From contig NZ_BAABDH010000109.1 in NCBI RefSeq assembly GCF_039539525.1, positions 1 through 64,000 of the forward strand: DNA of 64,000 nt. The letters are read 5' to 3'. Both the position numbers and the translations under genes were made by a program. Source of the stretch: Hymenobacter algoricola. Lineage in GTDB: Bacteria > Bacteroidota > Bacteroidia > Cytophagales > Hymenobacteraceae. The notes under the pieces were generated by a model. It made no database searches, had not been told where the DNA came from, and worked only from the letters and a program-made list of their open reading frames with translations. Positions 15,344 to 23,160 of this stretch are shown here, piece by piece (the first letter of the stretch is position 1; each line of letters starts with the position of its first letter).

Positions 15344-18298
15344 ATGTTTCCAAACGCTACTTTCTTGGGGCGCCTCGTGCCCGCGGCAGCAGTGGTGTGC
15401 GCGCTGGCGCCGGCCGCTTATGCGCAGAGCACGGCACCCGGCCCGGTTACGGGCATCATCACCGATGCGCAGGGCCAGCCGCTGGCCGGCGCCACGGTGG
15501 TGCTCAACCCCGGCCGGATCGGTACCGCGACCGACCGTAACGGCGCATTTTCGCTGACGGTCCCGGCCGGTACCTACACCGCGACGGTGTCGTATCTGGG
15601 CTTCAAGGCCAGCAGCCAGTCCGTTACCGTCGCCGCCGAGGGTGGGGCCGCCGCTACGCTGAACGCCTCCCTGGCCCAGGACCCGCTGCTGATGGATGCC
15701 GTGGTGGTAACGGGTAACTTCAACCCGCAGAGCAAGCTGGAAAGCGCTACGGCCGTCACCACGCTCAACAACCGGCAGATTCAGAACCGCGTCTCGCGCG
15801 GCACCGCCGACCTGCTCATGGCCGTGCCCGGCTTCCGGGTAAACTCCGACGGCGGCGAAGCGGCCAACTCCGTGTCGCCCCGGGGCCTGCCGGTGAATGC
15901 CGAGTCGGGTTTCGGTTTTTTGCAGCTGATGGAAGACGGCCTGCCGATTCTGGAAGTTGGCTCGCTCACCTTCGCCAAGTCCGATATTCACTTCCGCGTC
16001 GACGAAACCATCGACCGGCTCGAGGTGCTGCGCGGCGGCTCGGCGGGCATCACGGCCAACAACGCGCCCGGCGGCATCGTCAACTTCCTGAGCAAAACCG
16101 GTACCGGCGACAAAATTCACGGCATCGTGCGGCTGACCGGCGGCGACCAGGGCTTTAGCTCCGACCGCACCGGCGCCGCCCAGCTCGCGGGCCTGCAGCG
16201 GCTCGACGCCAACGTGGGCGGCCCCATTGCGGGCACGGCCCTGCGCTTCAACATCGGCGGGTTTTACCGCTACGATGTGGGCACGCGCTACGCCGGCTTC
16301 CCGGCCAACGTGGGCGGCGGCGTGAAAGCCAACGTGACCTACAACCTGAAAAACGGCTACGTGCGGGTGTACGGCAAATACCTCAACGACCGGGTCGCCT
16401 ACTACACCAGCATTCCCTACCAAAACCTGAACAACCCCGAGCAGATTCCGGGCGGCCCCGACTTCCGTCGCGGCACCATGCTCTCGCAGCACCAGCAGAT
16501 TACCACCATTCCAAACCCGTTCAACAACGGCCAGGGCGCCCTCACGCGGGATCTGGCCGACGGTCAGCACACCCGCTACAAAGCCGTCTCGTCGGAGGTG
16601 TTCTTTGATCTGGGCAACGGCTTTACCCTCACCGACAATGCCCGCCTGCTCGATGCCAACCTGAGCACCGACGGCGTGTACGACGTGCGTGCTCCCTTGC
16701 CGGGCACCGCTTTTGCCGCCAACTACGCCGCCCTGCGGGGCCTGGGTGCCGGCACGCCGGTCTTCTCCTTTGCCAACGACCCCACCAACACGCCCATCGA
16801 CATTGCCACGCTTAACGGCAACGGGCTGATAAACATCGCCGGTATCTTCCCCGACGACAAGCCGGCCACCAACGCCATCAACAACCTGAAGCTGCAAAAA
16901 ACGGTGGGCCAGCACCAGCTCACGGGCGGATTCTACGCCAGCCGCTACACCATCAAGGAGCGCCTGAGCTACAACCTGGTGCTGCAGGAAGTGGCCAACC
17001 GCCCGCGTCTGCTCAACGTGCGCATCCCCACCCAGGGGGCGCTGTTCGGGGGCCTGCCGATTGAAGTGACCAAGGACGGCTTCCTGTTCCAGAGCTTTGG
17101 CGACGGCCTGCTGTTCAACTCGACCAACACCACGCAGGTGCTGAGCTACTACGCCGGCGACCAGTGGCAGGCCACCAGCAAGCTGCGCCTCGACGGCGGC
17201 ATTCGCCTCGAAACCACCCACGCCGAAGGCAGCGCGCCCAAGACGGCCATCCTGGTTAACCCCGAGGCCCGGTTCACGCCCTTCGTGGGCGCACCCACGG
17301 CCGCCAACGGCTTTGGTGGTTCCAACGGCGGCCTCGACGGCCAGTACCGCACTTTTTACGACAACCGCTTTCTGCAGAACACGGCGGATGTGCGCAGCTG
17401 GGACTTCAACTTCAGCACTTTCAACTACTCGCTGGGAGCCAACTACAAGTTCTCCGACCAGCTGGCCACGTACGCCCGCTACAGCAATTCGGGCGTGGCG
17501 CCGTCCAACGACCAGTTCGCGTATTCCACCGACCGCACCCAGCCCGACGTGACGGTGCGCGGCGAAATTCAGCGCGTGCTGCAGGCCGAAGCCGGCCTGA
17601 AAGTATCGACCAGCCGCGTGAATCTGGCCGTAGTGCCGTTTTACAGCCGTAATACCAACATCGCCGTCACGGTGCAGATTTCGGACCCCAACTTCGGCCT
17701 GGGCCTGGTGCAAACCCGCGGCGACGTGGACAACCTGGGCCTGGAGCTGGAAACCACCTACTCGCCCGTGCAGGGCCTCACCCTGCGCGGTATCGGCACG
17801 GTGCAGCGCCCGCGCTACCTCGACTTCAACATCTTCGTGCCCCTCGACCCGGATAAGCAGACTGCCGGAACTCCTACCAAGCAGCAGTTTGTGAACCTGA
17901 AGGGCAACAAGCTCGAAGACACTCCCGACGTGCTGCTCGAAGGCGGCGCCGACTACACCTACCACGGCTTCAACGTGTTCGGCAACTACCGCTGGTTTGG
18001 TGAGCGGTTCGCCACCAAGCGCAACAACATTCTGCTGCAAAGCTACGGGGTGGTGTTTGGCGGCGTAGCCTACGACTTCGACAAGGCCCTCACCGGCCTG
18101 CAGCTGCGGGTGCAGGGCTCGAACCTGTTCAACACCATTGGCTTCGGCGACGCGGCGGCCCGCAACGGCGACAACTTCTCCAAGGAATACATCAACGGCC
18201 AGGACACCAACGGCAAGACCCGCGCCGAGAACTCCTACAACCTGGCCCGGCCCATTCTGCCGCGCAACATCACGGCCAGCGTCGCCTACTCCTTTTAA
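15344..18298 (+). CDS. TonB-dependent receptor with carboxypeptidase-regulatory N-domain
   Basis: 984-residue outer-membrane transporter. The ATG at 15344 directly precedes a signal peptide (ends AAYAQ). It is preferred to the TTG at 15320, which overlaps the promoter box. Residues about 31-110 are a CarboxypepD_reg-like/CNA-B domain (GIITDAQGQPLAGATVV). Residues about 125-240 are the TonB plug, with the typical IDRLEVLRGG and NAPGGIVNF. The remainder is a 22-strand barrel ending in a terminal Phe (ASVAYSF). No SusD partner is adjacent, so it is probably not a classic SusCD glycan system; siderophore or another small ligand is possible. Single-gene unit closed by a strong terminator. Confidence 0.9.
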   Translation: MFPNATFLGRLVPAAAVVCALAPAAYAQSTAPGPVTGIITDAQGQPLAGATVVLNPGRIGTATDRNGAFSLTVPAGTYTATVSYLGFKASSQSVTVAAEGGAAATLNASLAQDPLLMDAVVVTGNFNPQSKLESATAVTTLNNRQIQNRVSRGTADLLMAVPGFRVNSDGGEAANSVSPRGLPVNAESGFGFLQLMEDGLPILEVGSLTFAKSDIHFRVDETIDRLEVLRGGSAGITANNAPGGIVNFLSKTGTGDKIHGIVRLTGGDQGFSSDRTGAAQLAGLQRLDANVGGPIAGTALRFNIGGFYRYDVGTRYAGFPANVGGGVKANVTYNLKNGYVRVYGKYLNDRVAYYTSIPYQNLNNPEQIPGGPDFRRGTMLSQHQQITTIPNPFNNGQGALTRDLADGQHTRYKAVSSEVFFDLGNGFTLTDNARLLDANLSTDGVYDVRAPLPGTAFAANYAALRGLGAGTPVFSFANDPTNTPIDIATLNGNGLINIAGIFPDDKPATNAINNLKLQKTVGQHQLTGGFYASRYTIKERLSYNLVLQEVANRPRLLNVRIPTQGALFGGLPIEVTKDGFLFQSFGDGLLFNSTNTTQVLSYYAGDQWQATSKLRLDGGIRLETTHAEGSAPKTAILVNPEARFTPFVGAPTAANGFGGSNGGLDGQYRTFYDNRFLQNTADVRSWDFNFSTFNYSLGANYKFSDQLATYARYSNSGVAPSNDQFAYSTDRTQPDVTVRGEIQRVLQAEAGLKVSTSRVNLAVVPFYSRNTNIAVTVQISDPNFGLGLVQTRGDVDNLGLELETTYSPVQGLTLRGIGTVQRPRYLDFNIFVPLDPDKQTAGTPTKQQFVNLKGNKLEDTPDVLLEGGADYTYHGFNVFGNYRWFGERFATKRNNILLQSYGVVFGGVAYDFDKALTGLQLRVQGSNLFNTIGFGDAAARNGDNFSKEYINGQDTNGKTRAENSYNLARPILPRNITASVAYSF

Positions 18299-18312
18299 GG
18301 GCGCCGACAGTA

Positions 18313-18356
18313 CCACAAAAAATCCCCTTGCCGATTGGCAAGGGGCTTTTTTGTGG
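18313..18356. terminator. Bidirectional terminator
   Basis: Stem CCCCTTGCC (18324-18332) with GGCAAGGGG (18337-18345), flanked by A and T tracts on both sides and an outer ACCACA/TGTGGT pairing. It serves the TonB receptor gene and the convergent GNAT gene. Confidence 0.85.
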
Positions 18357-18376
18357 TCTTATAGCCCGGGTTGGAC

Positions 18377-19543
18377 TTAGTCGATTATCGGGGCCCGCTC
18401 GAAGGGCTGATGGCGGTCGAACAGGTAGCGGAAGGTGGCGTGGGTGCGCCAGATTTCGCCCCCGATGTTTTCGGCCACGCGCATCATCTTGGGGTTGAAG
18501 TCGCCGATCCAGTTCATGACAAAGTCCTCGTAGTGCACCTTGCTGGTGTCCTGCACGGTTTTGGAAGCAGCCAGGATAAAGGCCATTTCCAGTCCCTTGC
18601 GCTGGTGCTCGGGCACGATGCCAAAGGCAATGCCGGTCATGGTCCGCACGGCCCCGCGCCAGCGGTACCAGGCAAATTTGGCTTTGCCCAGCCAGTTCAG
18701 GTTGCCGCCCACGTAGCGAAACAGCTCGTTGAGCTCGGGTAAGGCAATGAAGAAGCCGACCGGCTCGCCGTGGTAGTAGGCAAACCAGCAGATTTTCTCG
18801 TCGATGATGGGCCGCAGCTTGCGCATGATGTTGGCCGCCTGCTCGGGCGTCATCTCCTTCACGCCGTCGTGTTTCACCCAGGCCTTGTTGTAGATCTGCC
18901 GGAAGTCTTCGGCGTATTTGCCCAGGGCCTGCACCCGCAGGTGCTCGAACGTGAAATCGGGGTTGTTGAGCAGAATGGACGCCTTTTCCTGGTATTCGGG
19001 CGTAAGTGGGGCAGCTACCTTGCGGAAGTAGGTAAACTGCTTGAAGTAGAGCTGGAAGCCGTGGGTTTCGAGCAGGCGGCGGTAGTAGGGCGGGTTGTAG
19101 TTCTGGGTGTAGAGCGGCGGGCCGAAGTTGTCAGTCAGCAGGCCCCACCACTGGTCCCGGTCGCCGAAGTTGATGGGGCCGTCCATGGCCTGCATACCCC
19201 GGGCCTGCAGCCACTGCCGGCAGCCGTCGAGCAGCACGGTAGCGGCTTGCTGGTTATCAATACACTCAAAAAAGCCCATGCCGCCCGTGGGCTGGGCGAA
19301 CGTATGGGCCGTCCGCTCATTGACGAAAGCGGCCACCCGGCCCAGCGTCTGCCCGGCAGCATCGAGCAGCAGCCAGCGAATCAGCTGACCGTGACGGAAG
19401 TACTTGTTTTTGGCCGGGTTAAATACCGTCTCAATATCCCGGTCAAGGGGCCGCACGTAGTTTGGCTCGGCCTGGTGGAGGCGAACCGGAAACTCGAGAA
19501 ATTCACGGGCCTGGCCAGCGGTTACGACTTCCTGAAGCTGCAT
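18377..19543 (-). CDS. GNAT-like acetyltransferase-fold protein (YghO-type)
   Basis: 388 residues from the ATG at 19543. The open frame extends upstream, but that part carries no protein features and runs towards the intergenic repeat, so this start is chosen. The protein matches the large Bacteroidota family of GNAT-like proteins related to E. coli YghO: N-terminal FLEFPVRLH, then MDGPINFGDRDQWWG, and a C-terminal GNAT core with a CoA-loop-like IVPEHQRKGLEMAFI. Acceptor substrate is unknown. Cytoplasmic. Stands alone between the terminator and an intergenic repeat. Confidence 0.8.
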   Translation of the reverse strand: MQLQEVVTAGQAREFLEFPVRLHQAEPNYVRPLDRDIETVFNPAKNKYFRHGQLIRWLLLDAAGQTLGRVAAFVNERTAHTFAQPTGGMGFFECIDNQQAATVLLDGCRQWLQARGMQAMDGPINFGDRDQWWGLLTDNFGPPLYTQNYNPPYYRRLLETHGFQLYFKQFTYFRKVAAPLTPEYQEKASILLNNPDFTFEHLRVQALGKYAEDFRQIYNKAWVKHDGVKEMTPEQAANIMRKLRPIIDEKICWFAYYHGEPVGFFIALPELNELFRYVGGNLNWLGKAKFAWYRWRGAVRTMTGIAFGIVPEHQRKGLEMAFILAASKTVQDTSKVHYEDFVMNWIGDFNPKMMRVAENIGGEIWRTHATFRYLFDRHQPFERAPIID

Positions 19544-19812
19544 GGTGGAGAAGATGGTAAAACGGAGAATGAGGCACTGCAAAGCGGGCCGCTGTTCAGG
19601 GTAGCGCCTGGCCGCAACAGGCAGGATGAGGAGGGAGGCAAGCGGCGGCCCCGGCCAGCGCGGCGCGTTGATCGGGGTCAGAGGGAATACGGAGGAAAGG
19701 ATAGGTCGGATTCCCCCGCCCCGGGGCTTACCACCCCCGCCGGGTACTAGGGTGTGGGGGCAGGAACCGAAAAGAGCGTCAGGCCGGGCATGGGGCGCAT
19801 CAAGCCAGGGAT

Positions 19813-19890
19813 GAAGCATCTCGCGTGCTGACGTATGAATAGTAATCCAACGACGCCACGCGAGATGCTTCGACTTCGCTCAGCATGACG
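19813..19890. repeat. Dispersed intergenic palindromic repeat, copy 1
   Basis: Perfect 15-bp inverted arms GAAGCATCTCGCGTG (19813-19827) and CACGCGAGATGCTTC (19857-19871), followed by GACTTCGCTCAGCATGACG. The same core and tail recur at 29410-29483. Small non-coding repeat, copied to several intergenic sites in this window. Confidence 0.85.
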
Positions 19891-19920
19891 GACGGCCTTT
19901 TTCCTTGCCCTCTACGCAGC

Positions 19921-20640
19921 CTAGGGCAGCAGGGCCAGGCCCGCCGCGGTGAGGGCGCCGACCAGGGTGTTCAGCAGGTTGACGACGTTGTTCGTAACGT
20001 AGTGGCGTCGTTCGAGCGTGGCTCCGATGAGCGAGTCGGCCAGATTGCCGGCCGTGCCCGCCACCAGCAGCCACCCGAAGGCCGGGCCCCACCCGAAGGC
20101 CACGCAGTAGGCTCCCGCCACCAGGGCGCTGCCCGCCAGGCCCAGCAGCGTCCCCTCCACGCTCACTACCCCATTCTGCCCGCGCACATCGGGCCGCCAG
20201 GTGACCATGTTGTAGTAGCGCCGGCCATAGATGTTGCCCAGCTCGGAAGACAGCGTATCGGCCGTGGCGGCGGCAAAGCTGCCCGCCAACATGAGCTGGG
20301 CCAGGGACGCCTGGGCGGGCCAGTACCAGCCGGCCAGCCCGAGCACGCCCGCCACGCCGGCGTTGGCCAGCACCTGCCCGGCGGTCCGGCGGCCCTTGTT
20401 GGCTTCGGCCAGCCCCAGCCGCCGCTTATCGGCTACCTGCCAGGCGGAGGCGGCGGAGCCCAGCCCAAAGAACAGGCCCAGCAGGCCCACCCCCGCAAAG
20501 CCACTGCCCAGGAAGATCAGCAAGCCCAGCACGCCGCCGGTCCAGACTCCGGCCGTAGTGAGCTTGCCGGCCCGCGCGCTGTAGGCCATGCCCAGGCCGA
20601 GCAGCAGCACAATAAGCCCGAAGCGAAGCGTCGTAGTCAT
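19921..20640 (-). CDS. DUF92 (TMEM19-like) integral membrane protein
   Basis: 239 residues with about six hydrophobic segments. Family hallmarks are present: KLTTAGVWTGGVLG near the N-terminus, the centre AAATADTLSSELG, and the C-terminal AGNLADSLIGATLERR. DUF92 members are membrane proteins; in plants one is a phytyl-phosphate kinase, and CTP-dependent polyprenol or phytol kinase activity has been proposed for the wider family. For this protein that is inference. No operon partner is obvious. Confidence 0.85.
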   Translation of the reverse strand: MTTTLRFGLIVLLLGLGMAYSARAGKLTTAGVWTGGVLGLLIFLGSGFAGVGLLGLFFGLGSAASAWQVADKRRLGLAEANKGRRTAGQVLANAGVAGVLGLAGWYWPAQASLAQLMLAGSFAAATADTLSSELGNIYGRRYYNMVTWRPDVRGQNGVVSVEGTLLGLAGSALVAGAYCVAFGWGPAFGWLLVAGTAGNLADSLIGATLERRHYVTNNVVNLLNTLVGALTAAGLALLP

Positions 20641-20837
20641 CAGGGCAAGGGAATGTTCTCAGCGTATCGGCAACGCCGACTCTTGCGGGGCCAGGGTGCC
20701 TGGCTTTTACAAAACCCCCAACGGCCGCCTAACCCTCCCGCCAAAGAAGTAGGGCTGGCCGCCGCGCTGGCCACGGGTGATACGGCAGGACGAGCCAAAG
20801 CAGGAGCAGTGGTGCCGCTTTTACGGCGGGGGCTGAT

Positions 20838-21257
20838 TTACGCCGCCCCCTGCCGGGCCGCCCGCAGCCAGGCCTGCGCCTCGGCAAAGTCGCTGAACAT
20901 GCGCATCTGCAGGCGCCCGCCGATACCCAGGTGCATGGCTTCGGCGGAGTGCGCCGCCAGGGAGTCGGGGCTGGCAACGTGGGCAAAGTGGGTGAGGCCC
21001 TGCTCGCTGGCGCGGTCGGCCCAGTTGGTCACAATCCACTCCACGGCGTGGTCCCAGGGCCCGATAACCTGGCGGTTGTCGTTGAGCAGGTAGGCGCACT
21101 GATTTTCCCGCAAAGGAATCAGGCAGGCATCGGCCCCAGCAGTGATGCCGGTATAGGTCTGGTAGCCAATCCAGTTGTTGTAAACCCACTGGTTGGCCGC
21201 GTCATAGTTGGTGGTGAGGTAGACTTTGCCGAAGCCGTTCTTTAATTCTGTGGACAT
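20838..21257 (-). CDS. Conserved small protein, STAS/SpoIIAA-like fold possible
   Basis: 139 residues, soluble, no signal peptide. It has no motif I can assign firmly. The pattern (VYLTTNYDAANQWVYNNWIG near the start, DHAVEWIVTNWADRASEQGL in the middle, MFSDFAEAQAWLR at the end) resembles the small STAS/SpoIIAA-like proteins that Bacteroidota carry as single genes. Function unknown; same strand as the DUF92 gene but about 200 bases apart. Confidence 0.65.
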   Translation of the reverse strand: MSTELKNGFGKVYLTTNYDAANQWVYNNWIGYQTYTGITAGADACLIPLRENQCAYLLNDNRQVIGPWDHAVEWIVTNWADRASEQGLTHFAHVASPDSLAAHSAEAMHLGIGGRLQMRMFSDFAEAQAWLRAARQGAA

Positions 21258-21687
21258 GGGAGCTGGGCTGGAGAGCTGGACTGCTGGCTGGAAGCCGGCC
21301 GGGAAGGTCGGTAAAAATACCGCGCGGGCCCACCCGGCGCAAAACTAACGGAGCTTTTTTTTGCCTGTTCCTGCCAAGACGGCCGCCCCCCGACTCCGGT
21401 CCGGAGCGTGCTTTAGGGTGCGTGGACAGGTAGTTGAAAGCAGCAAAAAAGAACGGTCCTGCCTTATCTGGCGTCCGCGCAGCCGAAGCATCTCTACTGC
21501 TTCGCTGAACCCTACCCCCAGCCCCGTTTCGCTTGAGGCGCGAAGCCAAAAGACCGCCCGGGGCCCACGCACGAAGAAGCCCCGGCCGCAACTGCGACGT
21601 CGCGAAACCCGCACCCGTTGGGGTACTCTCCAACGTCGTGTACAGCAGGGTATGCCTGTCGACCGAAACCGGCCCACAGTGGGCTAC
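21258..21687. other. Non-coding gap with one half of a direct repeat
   Basis: 430 bases with no convincing gene. At 21368-21410 lies a 43-base segment about 84% identical to 23103-23145 (shared core CGGCCGCCCCC and GACTCCGG). The remaining bases contain only unsupported open frames. Confidence 0.5.
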
Positions 21688-21942
21688 TTACCCAACCGTA
21701 TTCCTGCGGCTTATTTCCGCCTGGACGCTCTTCAGGTTTTGCGAATTTCTGTAGCCAATCAGAAAAGCAGAAATCAGCAGAATAACCGGCAGGACAAACC
21801 CCTTATGGGTGGCAGACCAGACCGCAATGCCAATCAACACCCCTATGAACAGGGCGGTTGTGGTTTTCTGGGACTTCAGTTTTTTCTCCTCTGACACTAC
21901 TTCTTCAAGGGTCATTTGAGAGTAGTCTTTACCTGAAAGCAT
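21688..21942 (-). CDS. Small two-helix membrane protein (FUSC-like annotation in relatives)
   Basis: 84 residues from the ATG at 21942. The open frame reaches further up but covers a dispersed repeat, so this start is preferred. A charged N-terminus (MTLEEVVSEEKKLKSQ) leads to two hydrophobic helices (TTALFIGVLIGIAVWSA and VLPVILLISAFLIGYRN) and a short polar tail. Similar small proteins in Hymenobacter-like genomes carry FUSC-family labels. Function unknown. Confidence 0.65.
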   Translation of the reverse strand: MLSGKDYSQMTLEEVVSEEKKLKSQKTTTALFIGVLIGIAVWSATHKGFVLPVILLISAFLIGYRNSQNLKSVQAEISRRNTVG

Positions 21943-21963
21943 AGCAGAGGAGGTTCGTGAACG

Positions 21964-22018
21964 GTGTAGAGACGCGTATTCGCGTCTCGTTGTTGAGCAG
22001 CCCGCGGCGCGGACGATG
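21964..22018. repeat. Dispersed repeat, half copy (TGTAGAGACGC family)
   Basis: Starts GTGTAGAGACGCGTATTCGC and continues with GTCTCGTTGTTGA and CGGCGCGG. The same units, in the same order, form the left half of the palindrome at 26872-26958. The right arm is absent or decayed here. Confidence 0.7.
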
Positions 22019-22095
22019 AGCACGGGCCCGGTTCACCATTCGCAAAACCGCTACAGGAGAACAGGGTTGAAAGGTATGTTAAATCGTACTACTAG

Positions 22096-22830
22096 CTACC
22101 CCTGAGCAGCCTCAGCATCAGCGGTGGGCGCTCCGCCATAATCAGTGCCACGGGTATTCGGCGGGAATGAAACGGCAGCCAGCAGGTCCTGCTCATGGCG
22201 CGCGATGGCGCGGAGCATAGCCAAGGCCGCCATAAAGCTAAACAGGATAAAGACTTGGGTAGCCATCATCATCTGCGTGTTGCGTAAGAGCTGCTCAATG
22301 GTAGGGTCTTCGGCCCGGGCAAAGGCAGCATTGACACGAGAAATAATGAGCAGCCCTATGTGGAAGGTCCACCAGACAGCCGCGGCGTTGCGAAATCGAG
22401 CCGGTGTAGCAAGCTGGGCAGAGTGGGCCGTGCGGACCGTGTAGCGCCCGATGTCCTGCATGATACGATAGGGGAGCCAGAGGTTCATGATGGGGATAAC
22501 CCAGCCCCAGGCGGCCATGCTTGTGCTGTATTGGGGCCGAGCCAGGGGCAGCTGATGTACGTTGTGGTAGGCGCGGTACATCCATAGGGCCAAGGCGACC
22601 AGTGCCAGCAGCATGACGCCGAACTGGACGTACTCAAGGATTTCCACCCGCAAATCATTGGCGTGGCCAGATCCCGGGGTAAGGGTGCCGCCCTGCTGGA
22701 CGTGCCGGATCATCTGATACTGCATCCCATAAGAAACCAAGGACAAGAGAGCCATTATGCCGCGGGCGTACTGAGCACCCTGGGCAAAGCGCATGCGCTG
22801 ACGGTTATCGAGGAAGTAGGGGTATTGCAA
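22096..22830 (-). CDS. DUF4328 membrane protein
   Basis: 244 residues with about five hydrophobic segments. The DUF4328 signature is present: LWMYRAYHNVHQL, then SMAAWGWVIPIMNLWLPYRIMQDI, then VWWTFHIGLLIIS. Function unknown. The last codons (TADAEAAQG and stop) are repeated, with changes, immediately upstream of the gene, showing that a second tandem copy once existed. Confidence 0.85.
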   Translation of the reverse strand: MQYPYFLDNRQRMRFAQGAQYARGIMALLSLVSYGMQYQMIRHVQQGGTLTPGSGHANDLRVEILEYVQFGVMLLALVALALWMYRAYHNVHQLPLARPQYSTSMAAWGWVIPIMNLWLPYRIMQDIGRYTVRTAHSAQLATPARFRNAAAVWWTFHIGLLIISRVNAAFARAEDPTIEQLLRNTQMMMATQVFILFSFMAALAMLRAIARHEQDLLAAVSFPPNTRGTDYGGAPTADAEAAQG

Positions 22831-22859
22831 AGGTTGGGAATGGTGACGTGTTGAGCGAT

Positions 22860-22997
22860 AAATCGTACTACTAGCTGCCCCTGAGCAGCCCCAGCATCAG
22901 CGGGGTCTTCGGCTGCTAGGTGTTCCGGCTGTCCAATGGTTGTCAGATGACGTGTGAGCAACCCATTCAGCAAAAGCAGCAAAGCCCAGGTCCATAG
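22860..22997 (-). pseudogene. 3' stub of a former tandem DUF4328 copy
   Basis: The 45 bases at 22860-22904 match 22081-22125, the 3' end of the intact gene, at 42 of 45 positions. They encode PADAGAAQG where the intact copy has TADAEAAQG, and the TAG stop has become CAG. Upstream of this about 30 more codons stay open (starting LWTWALLLLNG, a plausible last membrane helix) before a stop. The rest of the gap 22831-23160 holds AT-rich sequence and a direct repeat; no other gene is seen. Confidence 0.65.
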
Positions 22998-23102
22998 TCA
23001 ATAGTTATCAGTCATAACGTTATAAACTTTTGGTTTAAAGGGATATTTTGGTCGATGGAATAACCCTTAATCCGGGCAAGATAACACCATTCCCCCAACT
23101 CC

Positions 23103-23145
23103 TCCCTGCCAAAACGGCCGCCCCCTGACTCCGGCCCGAAGTATG
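23103..23145. repeat. Second half of a 43-base direct repeat, upstream of the ABC exporter
   Basis: Matches 21368-21410 at about 36 of 43 positions. It ends 15 bases before the ABC transporter start at 23161. The two copies bracket the small membrane gene and the DUF4328 gene. Role unknown. Confidence 0.6.
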
Positions 23146-23160
23146 CCGTAGGCCGCGCCT

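Noticed and set aside
15314..18316. Minus-strand open frame of about 1000 codons opposite the TonB receptor
   Set aside because: It is antisense to a clear TonB receptor; its translation is rich in Arg/Ala/Val/His/Gly without domains, as expected from high GC and strong third-position bias.
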